The notes beneath the pieces were generated by a model, which was not told where the DNA came from, did no database searches, and worked only from the letters and a program-made list of their open reading frames with translations. The translations under genes and the position numbers were made by a program. 64,000 nt of DNA, taken from NCBI GenBank assembly GCA_958510875.1, contig OY294070.1, forward strand, positions 124,001-188,000, in the 5' to 3' direction. This document shows, piece by piece, positions 24,758 through 36,262 of this stretch (positions are counted from its first letter, which is position 1; every line of letters starts with the position of its first letter). The stretch is from Endomychus coccineus (Eukaryota > Arthropoda > Insecta > Coleoptera > Endomychidae).

Positions 24758-25527
24758 GGTACCAGATCTAGAGGATATTCCTTTGCATTTTGCATTCGAT
24801 ACAGTCAACTTTGCGAAAATTTAACATTACTTGTGACATAAAGAAGTCAGATAAATAGTTAATTAGTCAAGCAAAACTTTGAAAACAGTATAATTTGTAG
24901 TGAAAAATGTTGAAGCCATGTATGTATTATTTATTTTTTTAATATATTTTGCAAGAATACGTTTGTTTTTTATATACTATAAACTTTCGACAAAGAAAAT
25001 TTTATATTCGAATTTTTACTAAGATACATTTTCGTTTCTATAATTTATAAAAATATATAATCTATTATTTGTAGACATACATCAAGACACCACGATTGTC
25101 ATACTAATTATGCTTGTGAGTATTAGTTTTCTATCGAGTACATTTTTCAAATAATGTAGGTTTTTTTGTTTAAGAAATAAGCAATAACTATTACACTGAT
25201 ATTGCTACATGAATAATAATTTCAGAATGACGTTGATAAACAGTTGGTTTTATATGAACTATTAATCAAAGCAGTTATCGTTTCCATTTTATTGAATTTT
25301 CTGCAATGACACATACCTACCTCTTTGGTACACTAGCTATTGTTTCGTGTGACCTGGCGATTGTTTTATCTGGAATTTATTGAATTTTAACGGAAAAGTG
25401 ACATAACTTTTATTTTACCAACAGTCACTTGGCGTATGTAAGCCGTTTACCTAAGAAATATATATTTCATACAGTTTTATAGAATCGAAGTGTGTGGCAC
25501 ATTGTGCAGTCGATTTCATTTGAGAAG
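24758..25527. other. Intergenic region between genes C and D
   Basis: AT-rich with no gene. It holds the gene C 3' UTR and the gene D 5' flank. An ATATATAT at 25458-25465 is a possible TATA element for gene D, but no initiator sits at the right distance. Confidence 0.35.
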
Positions 25528-26532
25528 ATGGTTCCAGAACTGTTTGTTGGCATCGTTGTGACTTGTGTGATGCTACAGGTACCTTTGTTAATTATATAAA
25601 ATAAAGATTTTATTGAAAGTGCACCAAGTAGAAATGATTTATTGTAGCTAACTGTGAATCTGTACATGGTATGATATAATTTCATTTTATTCTTGAATTT
25701 CACTTAGCTTTCATGCTTTTTTTGTTAAAACTATGGAAGCGGAAGATTATATTCTCTACTTTTATCAAGTACATATAATGAATATGTGATACATGTATAA
25801 AATACCTCAAAAGCTCGAGGTCTTAAGCACAATTGCTAGTTGTTGTTTTTTTTCAGTTTCAGATTTATGTCGACTCCTTCCCAAACAAATCGGATGGAGA
25901 TTTAGAAAAGGGAAACATCGAGGAATATTTTTTTCGAGTCAATGTTACTGTATTAACCCCCGATGAAGATAATACAACCACTGTTGTAGAATCAACAATA
26001 AACGGCGACAAGTCTTCGAACGATGACGGATCCAAACAGTCACGTATATACAGAATACGTCGAGTCCGTAGAGATTTGGGTAACTCTGTACTTACGGGCT
26101 TACAAGTCTTTGGCAAAAAAGTCAACCATGAATTCGAAACATTCGGTGAAACTGTAAATACTAAAGTAAGCAATATTCAGTACTCAATTTGTATCATTTG
26201 TATCGGATGAAAGGAGGCAATTTTTATATTTGAAATTCGGAAATATGTACATATAAAGTTTGATGGTAACGTGTCAATGAAATCTTTTCAATGTGTTATT
26301 TTTGAGCTACTTTTTTATTCATCAAGATTGACTTTCTGTATGTAATTTTTGACAAATATCTCTTGGAATGTTCTTTAGGGGTTTAAGTGTAGAGTGTGTA
26401 CGGAATTTTTTGGGAAAACTGGACTAGTTTCTTCAAGTATATGATGTAAGAATATTGATATTTTATTTTTTACAGGGCAAACAAGTGGTCCAAGACGTTT
26501 CTCACGTATTTAAGAAATCCAAGGCAGAATAA
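25528..26532 (+). CDS. Gene D: small secreted prepropeptide, 138 aa, three exons
   Basis: Exons 25528-25578, 25857-26165 and 26476-26532 join in phase 0. The leader exon encodes MVPELFVGIVVTCVMLQ. Residues 18-84 form an acidic, Ser/Thr/Asn-rich pro-region with N-glycosylation sequons NVT (46) and NTT (56). RRVRR at 85-89 is a strong furin-type site. Cleavage would release a 49-residue peptide starting DLGNSVLTGLQVFGKK and ending HVFKKSKAE, which is predicted to be an amphipathic helix without Cys. This prepro design is typical of secreted peptides (antimicrobial, toxin-like or signalling), but nothing in the sequence decides among them. The poly(A) signal AATAAA is at 26572-26577. The neighbours C and E have the same orientation and the same leader-exon layout. 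Confidence 0.85.
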
Positions 26533-26571
26533 CAACACAGTATAATTCTGTACTATTAATTATATTTTAGA

Positions 26572-26577
26572 AATAAA
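26572..26577 (+). terminator. Gene D poly(A) signal
   Basis: AATAAA lies 40 nt after the gene D stop codon. Confidence 0.65.
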
Positions 26578-27098
26578 ATCTGCTCAGAATTAGGTATGCT
26601 CCTCATTTTAGTAACAATATCATTACTCTACCTCCCTGTCTTGTACGCTGATTAACGATTTTTTAGCATAATTTGTTTTATTCATCATTTCATAACAGAC
26701 CAATATGAGTTCTTATGAATAAAGGAGAGAATCTGTAATTCTTCCAAATATCGATTGCTGAATTTGATTTTTTTAAAGTGTGCAACTAAACATTAGTTCA
26801 CCTCTTGGCATGAACCCAGGAACGGCACTGGGTGAAGTTATTCATTTTTAGTTTTTGAAAAGTAATTCCATTCACATAGCAATATTACAAGTTATTTTCG
26901 TTATTAAGAGAATAGTTGTTCTTAATAACATCAAATTGACGTTGTTTCTATTGTTATTTCGATTTAATAATATTTTAAGTAAGTCGACATTGAAAAATAA
27001 ATGTTTATAAGCAATCAAAGCTACGTAAACATTCTATTTCTTTCTTCGCCCGAATAAGGAACATACATCACATTAGAGAAGTATTTGAAGGCAATAAT
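26578..27098. other. Intergenic region between genes D and E
   Basis: No gene is seen. TTTATAAG at 27004-27011 is a possible TATA element for gene E, whose start codon is at 27099. Confidence 0.35.
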
Positions 27099-29561
27099 AT
27101 GATTACCAGCAACTCGAAACTTATTTTGTGTTTGTGTATTGCCATTTACCAGGTAAGAAATTTATTTAATTGACTTGTTGATTTTTCATTTTTATCTGAT
27201 TGTGACAATAATTCCAAATCATTTAAATTTGGGGTAGGTAGTGTTAAATGAATATGAATATACTCATTATATAATTGATAGTGCTTATTTATCATTATAT
27301 AATTCCATTTACACCATCAGCCTTTTTCCATTTGAAATTTTAACTCAGCTTAAGCACTTTTTAACTGTGATGCAGCCAATATCGAAGACTAAATGTAAAC
27401 TAAAATTATGAAGGAAAACGAATTACAGCTCTTAATAACGTATTACATGTACTTTTTGACTGGAATAAACAATAAATATTCCAGGTAGGCAATAATCCTA
27501 TATGTAAACCAATAATTACTTATGAAATACCTGAACCTGGAGTTAACCATGGTTTCATCGAAGTACTTGTAATAATGGATTGTTCACGATAGGATAAATC
27601 AAAATTCAATGAATATTTATACATTTATAGCTTCTGATGTAGTTAAAAACGGTTCGTCGCTATGTTTTAAAAGAGAAAGATTCGATTTTGTTATTGTATG
27701 ATCAGAAATTTCTTAATGCTTCGTTCCCCAATTCAGTGAACTTATTCCCTCTCATAGCTTTTCAATGAAAAATTCTTATGACCTTTTTGATAAATTAAAA
27801 AATTTCCAACTTGACGACGGCTCCAAGTGAGGGACACTTGAAAACAATGAAACTACATCAAAAGAAATAAGTTGATCGTGGTTAAGTTGGAAATTTTTTG
27901 TTTGTCAAAAATATTATAAGAATTTTTGATTGAAAAGCTATACCTACCACATTAAAAACTTTTTGAAAGAATAAAGACTCAAGTCAAATAACCTTTCGGA
28001 AATAAGTCACCAGATATTTATCATTTACTTCCTTCTGCATGAGCCAACATGTTTTTCTTTTCATTTGAAATTGTAATAACAGTAACATGGAACTGTTCGG
28101 GATCTTTTCCTGAATCAATTGAAAAAGTCACTTTCAAAAGATTCAAAGTGATTTCCCAAGGCTTAGTTCAGATATGTTGGTGGTATTTTTACGATCATAG
28201 ATAAAAACTTGGACGTAGATTCCCTTTTCAACATCCTGAACGATCAATATTCCTCTGTTAAATTTGCCTTTGAATCAGAGGTTGACAACGCAATTCCTTT
28301 CCTGGACGTCAAGATAATAAAATAAGGCAACGTTTTGACATTTGATCGCAAAGCTACTCATACTGACAAATACATCCCAGCCGACTCTGTATCAAATCTG
28401 ACTTGGCTTCACATTAATTTCACGTATTTCAGTTTTGAATTTCTTTTATAATGTGAACTATGTTTATTGAAATAACATTTTCCAGATTCATTATTCTATT
28501 CAAGAAATAAGCAGTTTGTCAGAAGACGCTTCTGTCGAAGTTCCGAAGAAAAGCAGGTAATTCGAACTAGTGTGTTAAGTTATTATTAAGAATCTAAATA
28601 ACTATCCATAACATTTGTTTTCATGTTGAATCACTATATGCATAATTTGTTGGGACGGAGACCTATATTGCGTATTGTCGCCTAATTAATCAAAATCATT
28701 ATTCAATTTATGACGTATTTGAAGAATACAAGACAATAAGACTGAAATAAATTTCTATTACAATGAAACAGGCCCATTTATGAAGGAATAACAAAAAACG
28801 CGAATACTTCGGATGGATATGAAGTGAGACGATTTGGGAGAAGATAGGAAGGATCTTACCATCGAGCAAACAATCTATTGACTATTGACACTAACGATAA
28901 AAGTTTTACTTTTTGCACACAAATAACTATAATTCGAAATGGAAAAGATATTTTGCTAACCCAATTTGTATTCTGCCAATGATAGTAACCTGGAGTGAGT
29001 AATATTTAGGTGAAGATTAGGAAAACAATTTATGGGGCTAGAAGGATGAAGTTGCCTTAGACTTCAAGTAAATCCAAAATATAGATTTTGAAGAACTAAA
29101 AACGAGATTAGGTCCACTGTGTTCGAATACGTCTGATAATTTGCTAAGCAATGAAACATGTTAAGTTGAATGTATCAAAGTAATCTAGTTTTCATTTTAT
29201 TTAAACCTGCTCTCAGTGTTTTAATAATTGCTACAATATTTCATGATAAATATCACGAGAAGGCAAGATATAACAATTAAAGATTTGTAATAAGAAATCA
29301 TTAGAAGATTTTCTTGTTTTATATTACTTTCGAAATTATCACCATTCATACTTAAGGTTTCTTACTTTCAGGACGAGTCATGGTTTTTCATTTCTAAAAG
29401 AAAATGATGATGCTATATTTAAATTCATAACGAAATTAGCCAATACAGCTCAAATGTCTGCCAGACTAGCACTAAGTAGACTTAAAAACGAAGCGGAGAG
29501 TCGAAAAAAATTGGATAAAGAGATTGTAGATGCACTTAAGAATGAATTTCCAGAAACTTGA
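27099..29561 (+). CDS. Gene E: small secreted helical protein, 104 aa, three exons
   Basis: Exons 27099-27152, 28486-28556 and 29372-29561 join in phases 0 and 2. They give 105 codons including the stop. All exons are short, so no single open frame reveals this gene. The leader MITSNSKLILCLCIAIYQ again ends in Gln at a phase-0 intron. Residues 19-38 are Ser/Glu-rich. A basic KKSR at 39-42 may be a processing site. Residues from about 43 to the end (including AIFKFITKLANTAQ and LALSRLKNEAESRKKLD) are charged and strongly helical, with no Cys. The poly(A) signal AATAAA is at 29637-29642. Intron 1 holds a Penelope-like fragment. The family is unknown; architecture matches genes D and F. Borders are good, but the gene is predicted from splice signals only. 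Confidence 0.75.
28190..28400 (+). mobile_element. Penelope-like reverse-transcriptase fragment
   Basis: The plus-strand frame reads DKNLDVDSLFNILND, then VKFAFESEVDNAIPFLDVKI, an in-frame stop, and RKATHTDKYIPADS. IPFLDV and the KxTHTDxY block are conserved C-terminal RT motifs of Penelope-like elements. It is a short decayed copy inside intron 1 of gene E. Confidence 0.7.
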
Positions 29562-29636
29562 TCTATTTCAAATTGAGGATTCTAAGTGTTGTTTTATATC
29601 ATTGTTAAATATAACATTTTTAAATTTTATACTCTT

Positions 29637-29642
29637 AATAAA
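29637..29642 (+). terminator. Gene E poly(A) signal
   Basis: AATAAA lies 76 nt after the gene E stop codon. Confidence 0.6.
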
Positions 29643-30306
29643 ATATTGAAATTAAAATTCTGTTTTCATTCAAATATAGTTACTACAAGATTGAGTGATT
29701 GTCAATGGGCGTTCTAAATACGCTGATTCCACATCGAAATGGATGAAATTTCAAGAGTTCCATAGAAATCCCAAATACCCTTTGCATAAGCAATTACACA
29801 TGTTCGTTTATTAATCATAATATTTCGTATATGAATTTCACAAGTGACTAAATTGCGAGTTGAAAATTGATAAAAAAAGTAAAAATGAAAGATCTGCAAC
29901 TTTAAAACTTGATGTTCGAGTAAAATGATATGGACGTGTAAGTTACGATGCTTATAATTCGCATTGATTTCTAAAATAACATTATAACAACCTGTGTCAG
30001 TTGCTATTTTTCTGAATATTTGGATGTTATTCTGGATTGCTCATTTTCAAATTACTCGTTAAGTAATGAATCAGGAATATATCGCATGTTTATCGTATCA
30101 AAATGTATACAATGATGAAATACTAGTTTTTATTGTGTTAGAACGGCAAACGTAGCGATTTTGTATTGAATCGTATCGATAAGAATCCCTGATAACGAAA
30201 ATAAATATGTGACCTTTAGATAAACCTATTCTCTATCATTCTCAATAGGATAAACTATAGTTGAAAGTGGTAGTCTTCTTCGAATCTCTGCAAGAATTGT
30301 TTCAAT
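29643..30306. other. Intergenic region between genes E and F
   Basis: No gene is seen. It must contain the gene F promoter; no convincing TATA and initiator pair was found. Confidence 0.35.
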
Positions 30307-31061
30307 ATGGTTTCCAAAATTACTCTTTGTTTAGTCGCTGTTATTGTTGCACTTCAGGTAAGTCCCAAAAACATCAGTCGATTAGTTTATAAGATACAAC
30401 TACTATAGATTATACTAGTATGATAACGAATTTGTGTTTAATCAGACATTTTCATGATATTGGTAGCAATAATGTATCAAATCAGCTACAATTACCTATG
30501 ATTTACGTTTCTTTAAAACGTTATCATTGATTCATTACCGTCTTAGATATTCCAATATTTTTGATATGTTTATTGATCTTATAGCTATATAGTGTGGATG
30601 TTAACGCAAACGCAGTAAAACGCAATGCAGAAACTAAGGATGAGCAAACTGTCGAAACACTCAATAAAGCATTAGAAGATCTTAAATCATCAGTGGACAA
30701 ATGGATCGACTCTGCTAAGGTATTGTAAAACTGTTGTAGAAATAACTGTTTACCGTTTCAAGAAGATGTGAAATCTCTCTAGAGAAACAAAGCTATACTC
30801 AACAATATAATTTCAGAGTGTACTCATTATATTATGAATGCAATAAATCGTTTTCTGATGATGGTCTTTAGACCAAAATTTATGTGAAAACAATGTTTAT
30901 GTAATCACATTGTTCAAGATCAAATAATCAAGTATTAATAAATAATGTTTTTTCCCATATAGAAAAGTGATGTAGTAAAGCAGACCACTGATGCTTTGAA
31001 CAAATTTGCACAAGAAGTTAAAACTGGACTAGATAAATTATCTGCTCAACAGAAAGTTTGA
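30307..31061 (+). CDS. Gene F: small secreted amphipathic-helix protein, 94 aa, three exons
   Basis: Exons 30307-30357, 30585-30719 and 30963-31061 all join in phase 0. The leader exon encodes MVSKITLCLVAVIVALQ. A short pro-segment ends in Lys-Arg (29-30; NANAVKR). The following 64 residues, with LNKALEDLKSSVDKWIDSAK and DALNKFAQEVKTGLDKLSAQ, form two similar amphipathic helical units, one per exon, without Cys. The composition recalls exchangeable-apolipoprotein-like helices, but I see no family signature and do not claim one. The poly(A) signal AATAAA is at 31140-31145. Intron 2 contains a hammerhead-like motif at 30855-30878. No single open frame shows this gene, so exon joining rests on GT/AG borders and frame continuity. 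Confidence 0.78.
30855..30878 (+). ncRNA. Hammerhead-like motif in gene F intron 2
   Basis: CTGATGA is followed by one T, a perfect GGTCT/AGACC stem with a TT loop, then AAAA instead of GAAA. The G12-to-A change and the extra base make catalytic activity unlikely. It is best seen as a decayed Penelope-like terminal motif. Confidence 0.35.
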
Positions 31062-31088
31062 TTTATATAATCAAAAAAGTGTTTACAA

Positions 31089-32708
31089 TCCAACTCAATT
31101 ATTTACAAAAATACGAATATTATGTATATAGATATATTAAATAAAAAAGTTCCGTGAGAGTTTCTATATTTATTTATACCCAGACAGTGACTTTATACAT
31201 TGATTAAATTTAATTATTACATGATGCGTTTAATTATTAAACTTACTTTATTTAATTAAGTAATTGGGCCATTGATCAACATTAAGGAACTCTTTATTCA
31301 TTACTAGGCAACTCCTTTTGCAGTACCTCTGTATATAAGGTTGCTTAGTGACTCTATTGCTATGATTAAGTAGCCGACATCTGTTGAAGCTCCATAAGAC
31401 ATCGAAATAGAAATTACAGTACCGTGTAATTGAAATATTATCTTCTCGGCTTAGTCAACAAACAGAACGCTACATTATTTATTATGCTGGTTACAGGGCA
31501 ACTTTATTTGGAAACCTTCCCAGTTCTACTATCACCCGATAGATGGTGATTAACGCAATGAATTGTAGAAATGATTTTAAGGTAGCATAGCTAATTCGCG
31601 AATTCCTTTAGTGACTAGTTGTGAAATGATGGCTTTTTGAGAATGTTACATTCATACGAACCTGTAGCCTCCGCAGTCTAATAGTCTGCCAGAGAATTAT
31701 GATATCACGAAGCTAATAGTCACTTACTAACTAACGTCTTTTGAAAATATCGAATATTTTACGTTTAATCAAATTTCTTGTTCCATATTTTTAGTATTTC
31801 ACAGAATGTATAGTAGCTATACATTTTCTCACCATGCTTATTTCCACCGAACATTTCATATACTTACATTTGTTTTGTATCTACTCAACTTAATTATTTA
31901 CAAATACGAATATTATGTATATAGATATATTAAATAAAAAAGTTCCGTGAGCGTTTCTATATTTATTTATACACAGTCAGTGACTTTATTCGTTGATTAA
32001 AATTAATTATTACATGCTGCGTTTAATTATTAAACTTACTTTATTTAATTAAGTAATTGGGCCAAATAAATAAGTCATAATGCTTCAGTAAACCATTGAT
32101 TAACATTAAGGAACTCTTTATTCATTACTAGGCAACTCCTTTTGCAGTACCTCTGTATATAAGGTTGCTTAGTGACTTTATTGCTATGATTAAGTAGCCG
32201 ACATCTGTTGAAGCTCCATAAGACATCGAAATAGAAATTACAGTACCCTGTAATTGAAATATTATCTTCTCGGCTTAGTCAACAAACAGAACGCTACATT
32301 ATTTATTATGCTGGTTACAGGGCAACTTTATTTGGAAACCTTCTCAGTTCTACTATCACCCGATAGATGGTGATTAACGCAATGAATTGTAGAAATGATT
32401 TTAAGGTAGCATAGCTAATTCGCAAATTCCTTTAGTGACTAGTTGTGAAATGATGTCTTTTTGAGAATGTTACATTCATACGAACCTGTAGCCTCCGCAG
32501 TCTAAAAGTCTGACAAAGAATTATGATATCACGAAGCTAATAGTCACTTACTAACTAACGTCTTTTGAAAATATCGAATATTTTACGTTTAATCAAATTT
32601 CTTGTTCCATATTTTTAGTATTTCACAGAATGTATAGTAGCTATACATTCTCTCACGATGATTATTTCCACCGAACATTTCATATACTTACATTTGTTTT
32701 GTATCTAA
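31089..32708. repeat. Tandem duplication of an approximately 0.8-kb unit after gene F
   Basis: Copy 1 (about 31089-31880) and copy 2 (about 31881-32708) are nearly identical along their length. Copy 2 has an insertion of about 30 nt near 32064-32093. Each unit starts in the gene F 3' UTR and includes its AATAAA-containing end. Each copy contains a TATATAAG (31332-31339 and 32156-32163) and an ATCACC/GGTGAT hairpin. No coding region is visible in either copy. Confidence 0.85.
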
Positions 32709-32838
32709 GATGTTATTATCAATAGAGGGTAACTGGAGGGATGTTCGAAATACACGGTTTTTGAGGAAATTTCATAAATAATGATGAGATTTTTTTAAGC
32801 TAAGCAGTCTCAAAATCTAGATTGTTATGTGGGGTTTT

Positions 32839-33057
32839 TATAAATACACTGGAAGCGCGCTGAATTATTTCTGCCAGCTTTAGGGGCAACTCCAATTCAC
32901 GGCGAGCGGCGCGCTTCTGCAGAGATGATCGGAGGTGCCGTAGAAGAGCTTATTCCATCGTTTCGCTCGGAACTGCGCGCACGTGCCAAGCACCGGCATT
33001 CACGTGGGACGAGCTAAACGAATCTGTCAACTTGTCTACGCGTTCGAAATTCACGTG
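32839..33057 (+). promoter_or_regulatory. SBSPON-like gene promoter: TATA box, CpG-rich leader, three E-boxes
   Basis: TATAAATA at 32839-32846 predicts a start near 32870. The next 190 nt are unusually rich in GC and CpG for this window. They contain three CACGTG E-boxes at 32980-32985, 33001-33006 and 33052-33057, and a 9-bp inverted repeat GAAGCGCGC / GCGCGCTTC (32852-32860 and 32909-32917). The E-boxes would fall in the 5' UTR or just downstream of the start, and could bind bHLH factors. Confidence 0.5.
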
Positions 33058-33106
33058 GTAAGGACGAAGGAAAATCAAAATTAATTTAGTAAGGCATTTC
33101 GTTCTA

Positions 33107-33347
33107 ATGGCGCCAAGTATGAATTTGTTTGTAGAGTTGTTTTTTGTTTTGATTGCGGCGGATTACGCAAATTGCGGCAGTTGTCGAGAAGCAAAATTGT
33201 GTTGCCCGGGTCGGGATTCTTCTTGTGTGGTTCAAAAAGCACCGATGAACGCGATCATAGAGGATCTGAGTGATAAACCGTGTTACTGTGATCACGCTTG
33301 CCTTAAACTGGGAGATTGTTGTCACGATTTCAAAGATGCCTGCGGAG
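33107..33347 (+). CDS. SBSPON: SBSPON-like protein, exon 1: signal peptide and somatomedin-B domain
   Basis: This first coding exon encodes 80 residues and ends in phase 1 at GT 33348. Residues 1-22 are a signal peptide (MNLFVELFFVLIAADYA core); the ATG at 33107 or the in-frame ATG at 33119 could start it. Residues about 24-80 form a somatomedin-B domain with the full Cys pattern: CREAKLCC, a Cys in GRDSSC, CYCDHAC, GDCCHDF, C. The spacing and the CCPGRD and CDxxC-x-DCC motifs match vertebrate SBSPON, a secreted extracellular matrix protein. The next exon is 29.1 kb away (62452-62643), with matching phase. Assignment is firm at domain level; orthology to SBSPON rests on domain order. Confidence 0.9.
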
Positions 33348-36262
33348 GTGAGTGTTAGTTAATATCATTATTATGACTTTTGACTAGAATTGAATGGGAC
33401 AAAATCATCGTAGGCAGCGTGTGTCTAAATTAGGAATATTCAATTTTCGGAATGATAAATTTGGTTGGGTTATGCTATTCTTGCCCTATAGAGTTTTTCT
33501 TACAATCAATCTGTGTAGAATCTAATGGATTTTCTCTTCTCTTGAACCATATCTTTGACACAAAGGTCATAATGATCCTTGAATCAAATACTAGTTTCAC
33601 AAATTCTATAATATTTGCAAGGACTCAAGTTTGCTTTCTATTTAATCATTCTGTTTAATTTTAACTCTACTATTTTCTACATTTTTCTACATTTGACATT
33701 GACACTGGCGATAGAACAGCTGTATAATAGCGATCATAAAACTAGCTATGTTTCGATCTCTTTGATCGTTAAGACCTTGAGTGGCACCCGTGTTTAATAA
33801 ATAACTAGGCTTTCATACATTGCCTTCTTGAGTATTGTTGGAAACAACAGGGAATAAATATTTGATAAATTGTAAGCTACTTGGATTTATTTGAAACAAA
33901 TACTCGAGTGGCTTACGAAGAAATAAAATACTTTTATTTGAAAATCAATATGATGTTTGCTCCTGCGAAAAGCAGAAAATAAATCTTACTGACAGAACAT
34001 CATTTATTTCCGTTTAATGTGTTCGATCACATAATTGATAATACAAATCAGCAGTTCAATTTAGCTGTTTTTATTCTTTCACCCTAACTATGGTAGTGTT
34101 AAAAATGCAACGTGTAGAATAAACGTGACTGGATCTTCCAAAAGGAGCAAAAGTATAGGTATTCCTTTACGTTTTATTTACATTTCATCAACAGGTTTTT
34201 CATCTGAAAGCATCCGGTTTGAATGCGTTCTTTGAAACCTGCATCATATTTAATATCTAACAATTATGATGTTGTTTCTTCACATATAGCAAGATCAAAG
34301 TATCACGTTTGTCTTATGTTTCTACAGAGATGGTAATATTTGTTGCCTTTCGTCTTAACAAATGCTTTTAAGCTTTTAGGAGAGATTATTATTTGACTTG
34401 AATTAACTGTAAACTGTTACGCTTTGAAGTTTCTAGACGAACGAGTTCATCGATGGCATATTTACTCGAAACCAATTAATAAATGGCAACAATGATTGAT
34501 CGTCCCATTCGATCAAATGAAAAAAAATAGGCTGTTTGAAACGAATAATAGGTAAAATTGTATTGGAATGCGAACTTATATTATCTAAGGTAAATTTGAA
34601 AAATGAATAATTGAACCAATGTTAACACCTCAAGTCTATTTAAAACGGCTAATGGTCTATCATCTAAAATATCTTTCAAATCGTTTGTAATTAATTGAAG
34701 TATATCTCATTATTTAACTTTTCATGGACTACGTAATGATGTTCATGAACTTGTGTGAGACCATCAGACCAAATTTGTTCTGTTTCCGTCGTGTGATAAA
34801 ATAGTTACATCATCGATATTAAATAAGTTCCCGGGTCCGTCTCTGTATTGCTCTACGCGATGAACGAAAATATGAATAACACTGATACTGACGTTGTCAT
34901 GCTACTGAAAGTTAATTGTGGTGTAATTTATTCTGAAATGCTCATCTGGGTCGTGAAACATGAGATTTAAACGAAATTCCATTCTTCCAGTGTTTAGTTT
35001 TGTTTCCAGTTCTAATGAAACAACGTCTTGTTTAATTTAACATGATTTATTTACAGGACAAACACGTTTCCAGTTCATAATTTGAAAAGTTATTAAAAAA
35101 GTTGCAAAGCAATTATGCAGCTACGTCTATACCAAGAAACTTAAACAGTTCTCTACGACTTAATTAGGATCTAAGCTTCACAAAGTTTTCATCATCTGGA
35201 TGAAAGTTGTGATGAAAAAAATTGTACAGTTCTATTGAGAAGGTATAATTGAAGAAAAAATAATCGTTGATCCTGTCATACAGAAATTGTCATAATGCCT
35301 TGTTCTTTGTGAATGTAGGTCCCATCATCCGGTTCCACCGACAGCCTGTATCTACAATAAGGATATGAAATATTAGAAAATGTCTTTTGCTAATGTTCTT
35401 TCTTAAACTAGATAAAGTTTCAAGTATGTACATATATAAACATAAATACGTGTAACACAAATATATTACACAGCGTGAAATATACAGACCGACTCTTTAC
35501 TATGACAGTTAGTTTGTTTAAATTAAAATCTATTAATTCTATAATATTTTCTATTGAATTGTGGAAATTTGATGAAAACCCAAAAACTCCAAATTCGTCC
35601 TTATTATTGTGAGTTATCGTGGCTGATAGAATTCGTAATGGTCAATATGGGTATTGGATAACATACAGAATGTATCGAAGCCATTTAACATCTGCTATTT
35701 TCCTATATGGATAACAATTAGATACCTAGAAGAATTATTCTAAAGTTCTTCATAGAGTCCAAACTTAATTCGATGTTCGTTCAGTTGTCAGCGTTAAACG
35801 CGCGACCCAGTTTACTAAAACTTTTAAAATAACTTGATCTACGTGTTTTTTCGTTCTATTGGGTACGTTTTCCTGAAGTACCTACGTGATTATTTTTCCC
35901 AAATAACCAAATATAAGGGAACTTATCTCCAGGGTGTTAAAGCAATAAATTAACGTTTCTGACAAGTTTAATTTGTTTAAAATGTATTCCACAGTCCAAC
36001 TCTTGTTTTAAACCGGACTTTAATCTGTCCTATCTACCCCGAACTTTCGTAATACATTTTCAAATCCTATCTTATTTACATCCCATAATGTTCTTCCGAT
36101 GGTCGGATTATTTTCGAATACATTTCGCATAATTTTTAACCAATTCGTCTATTTTACCTTATCTACAGTTTAGATTTGCCTTGATCATGCTTTAACGACT
36201 TATACACCCAGAACAATGTCATCGCGTCTTATATTAATATTATTATTTTTACTTCCCTCACT
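33348..36262. other. SBSPON intron 1, proximal part
   Basis: The intron begins GTGAGT. No coding region, structured repeat or named mobile element is visible in this stretch. Confidence 0.4.
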
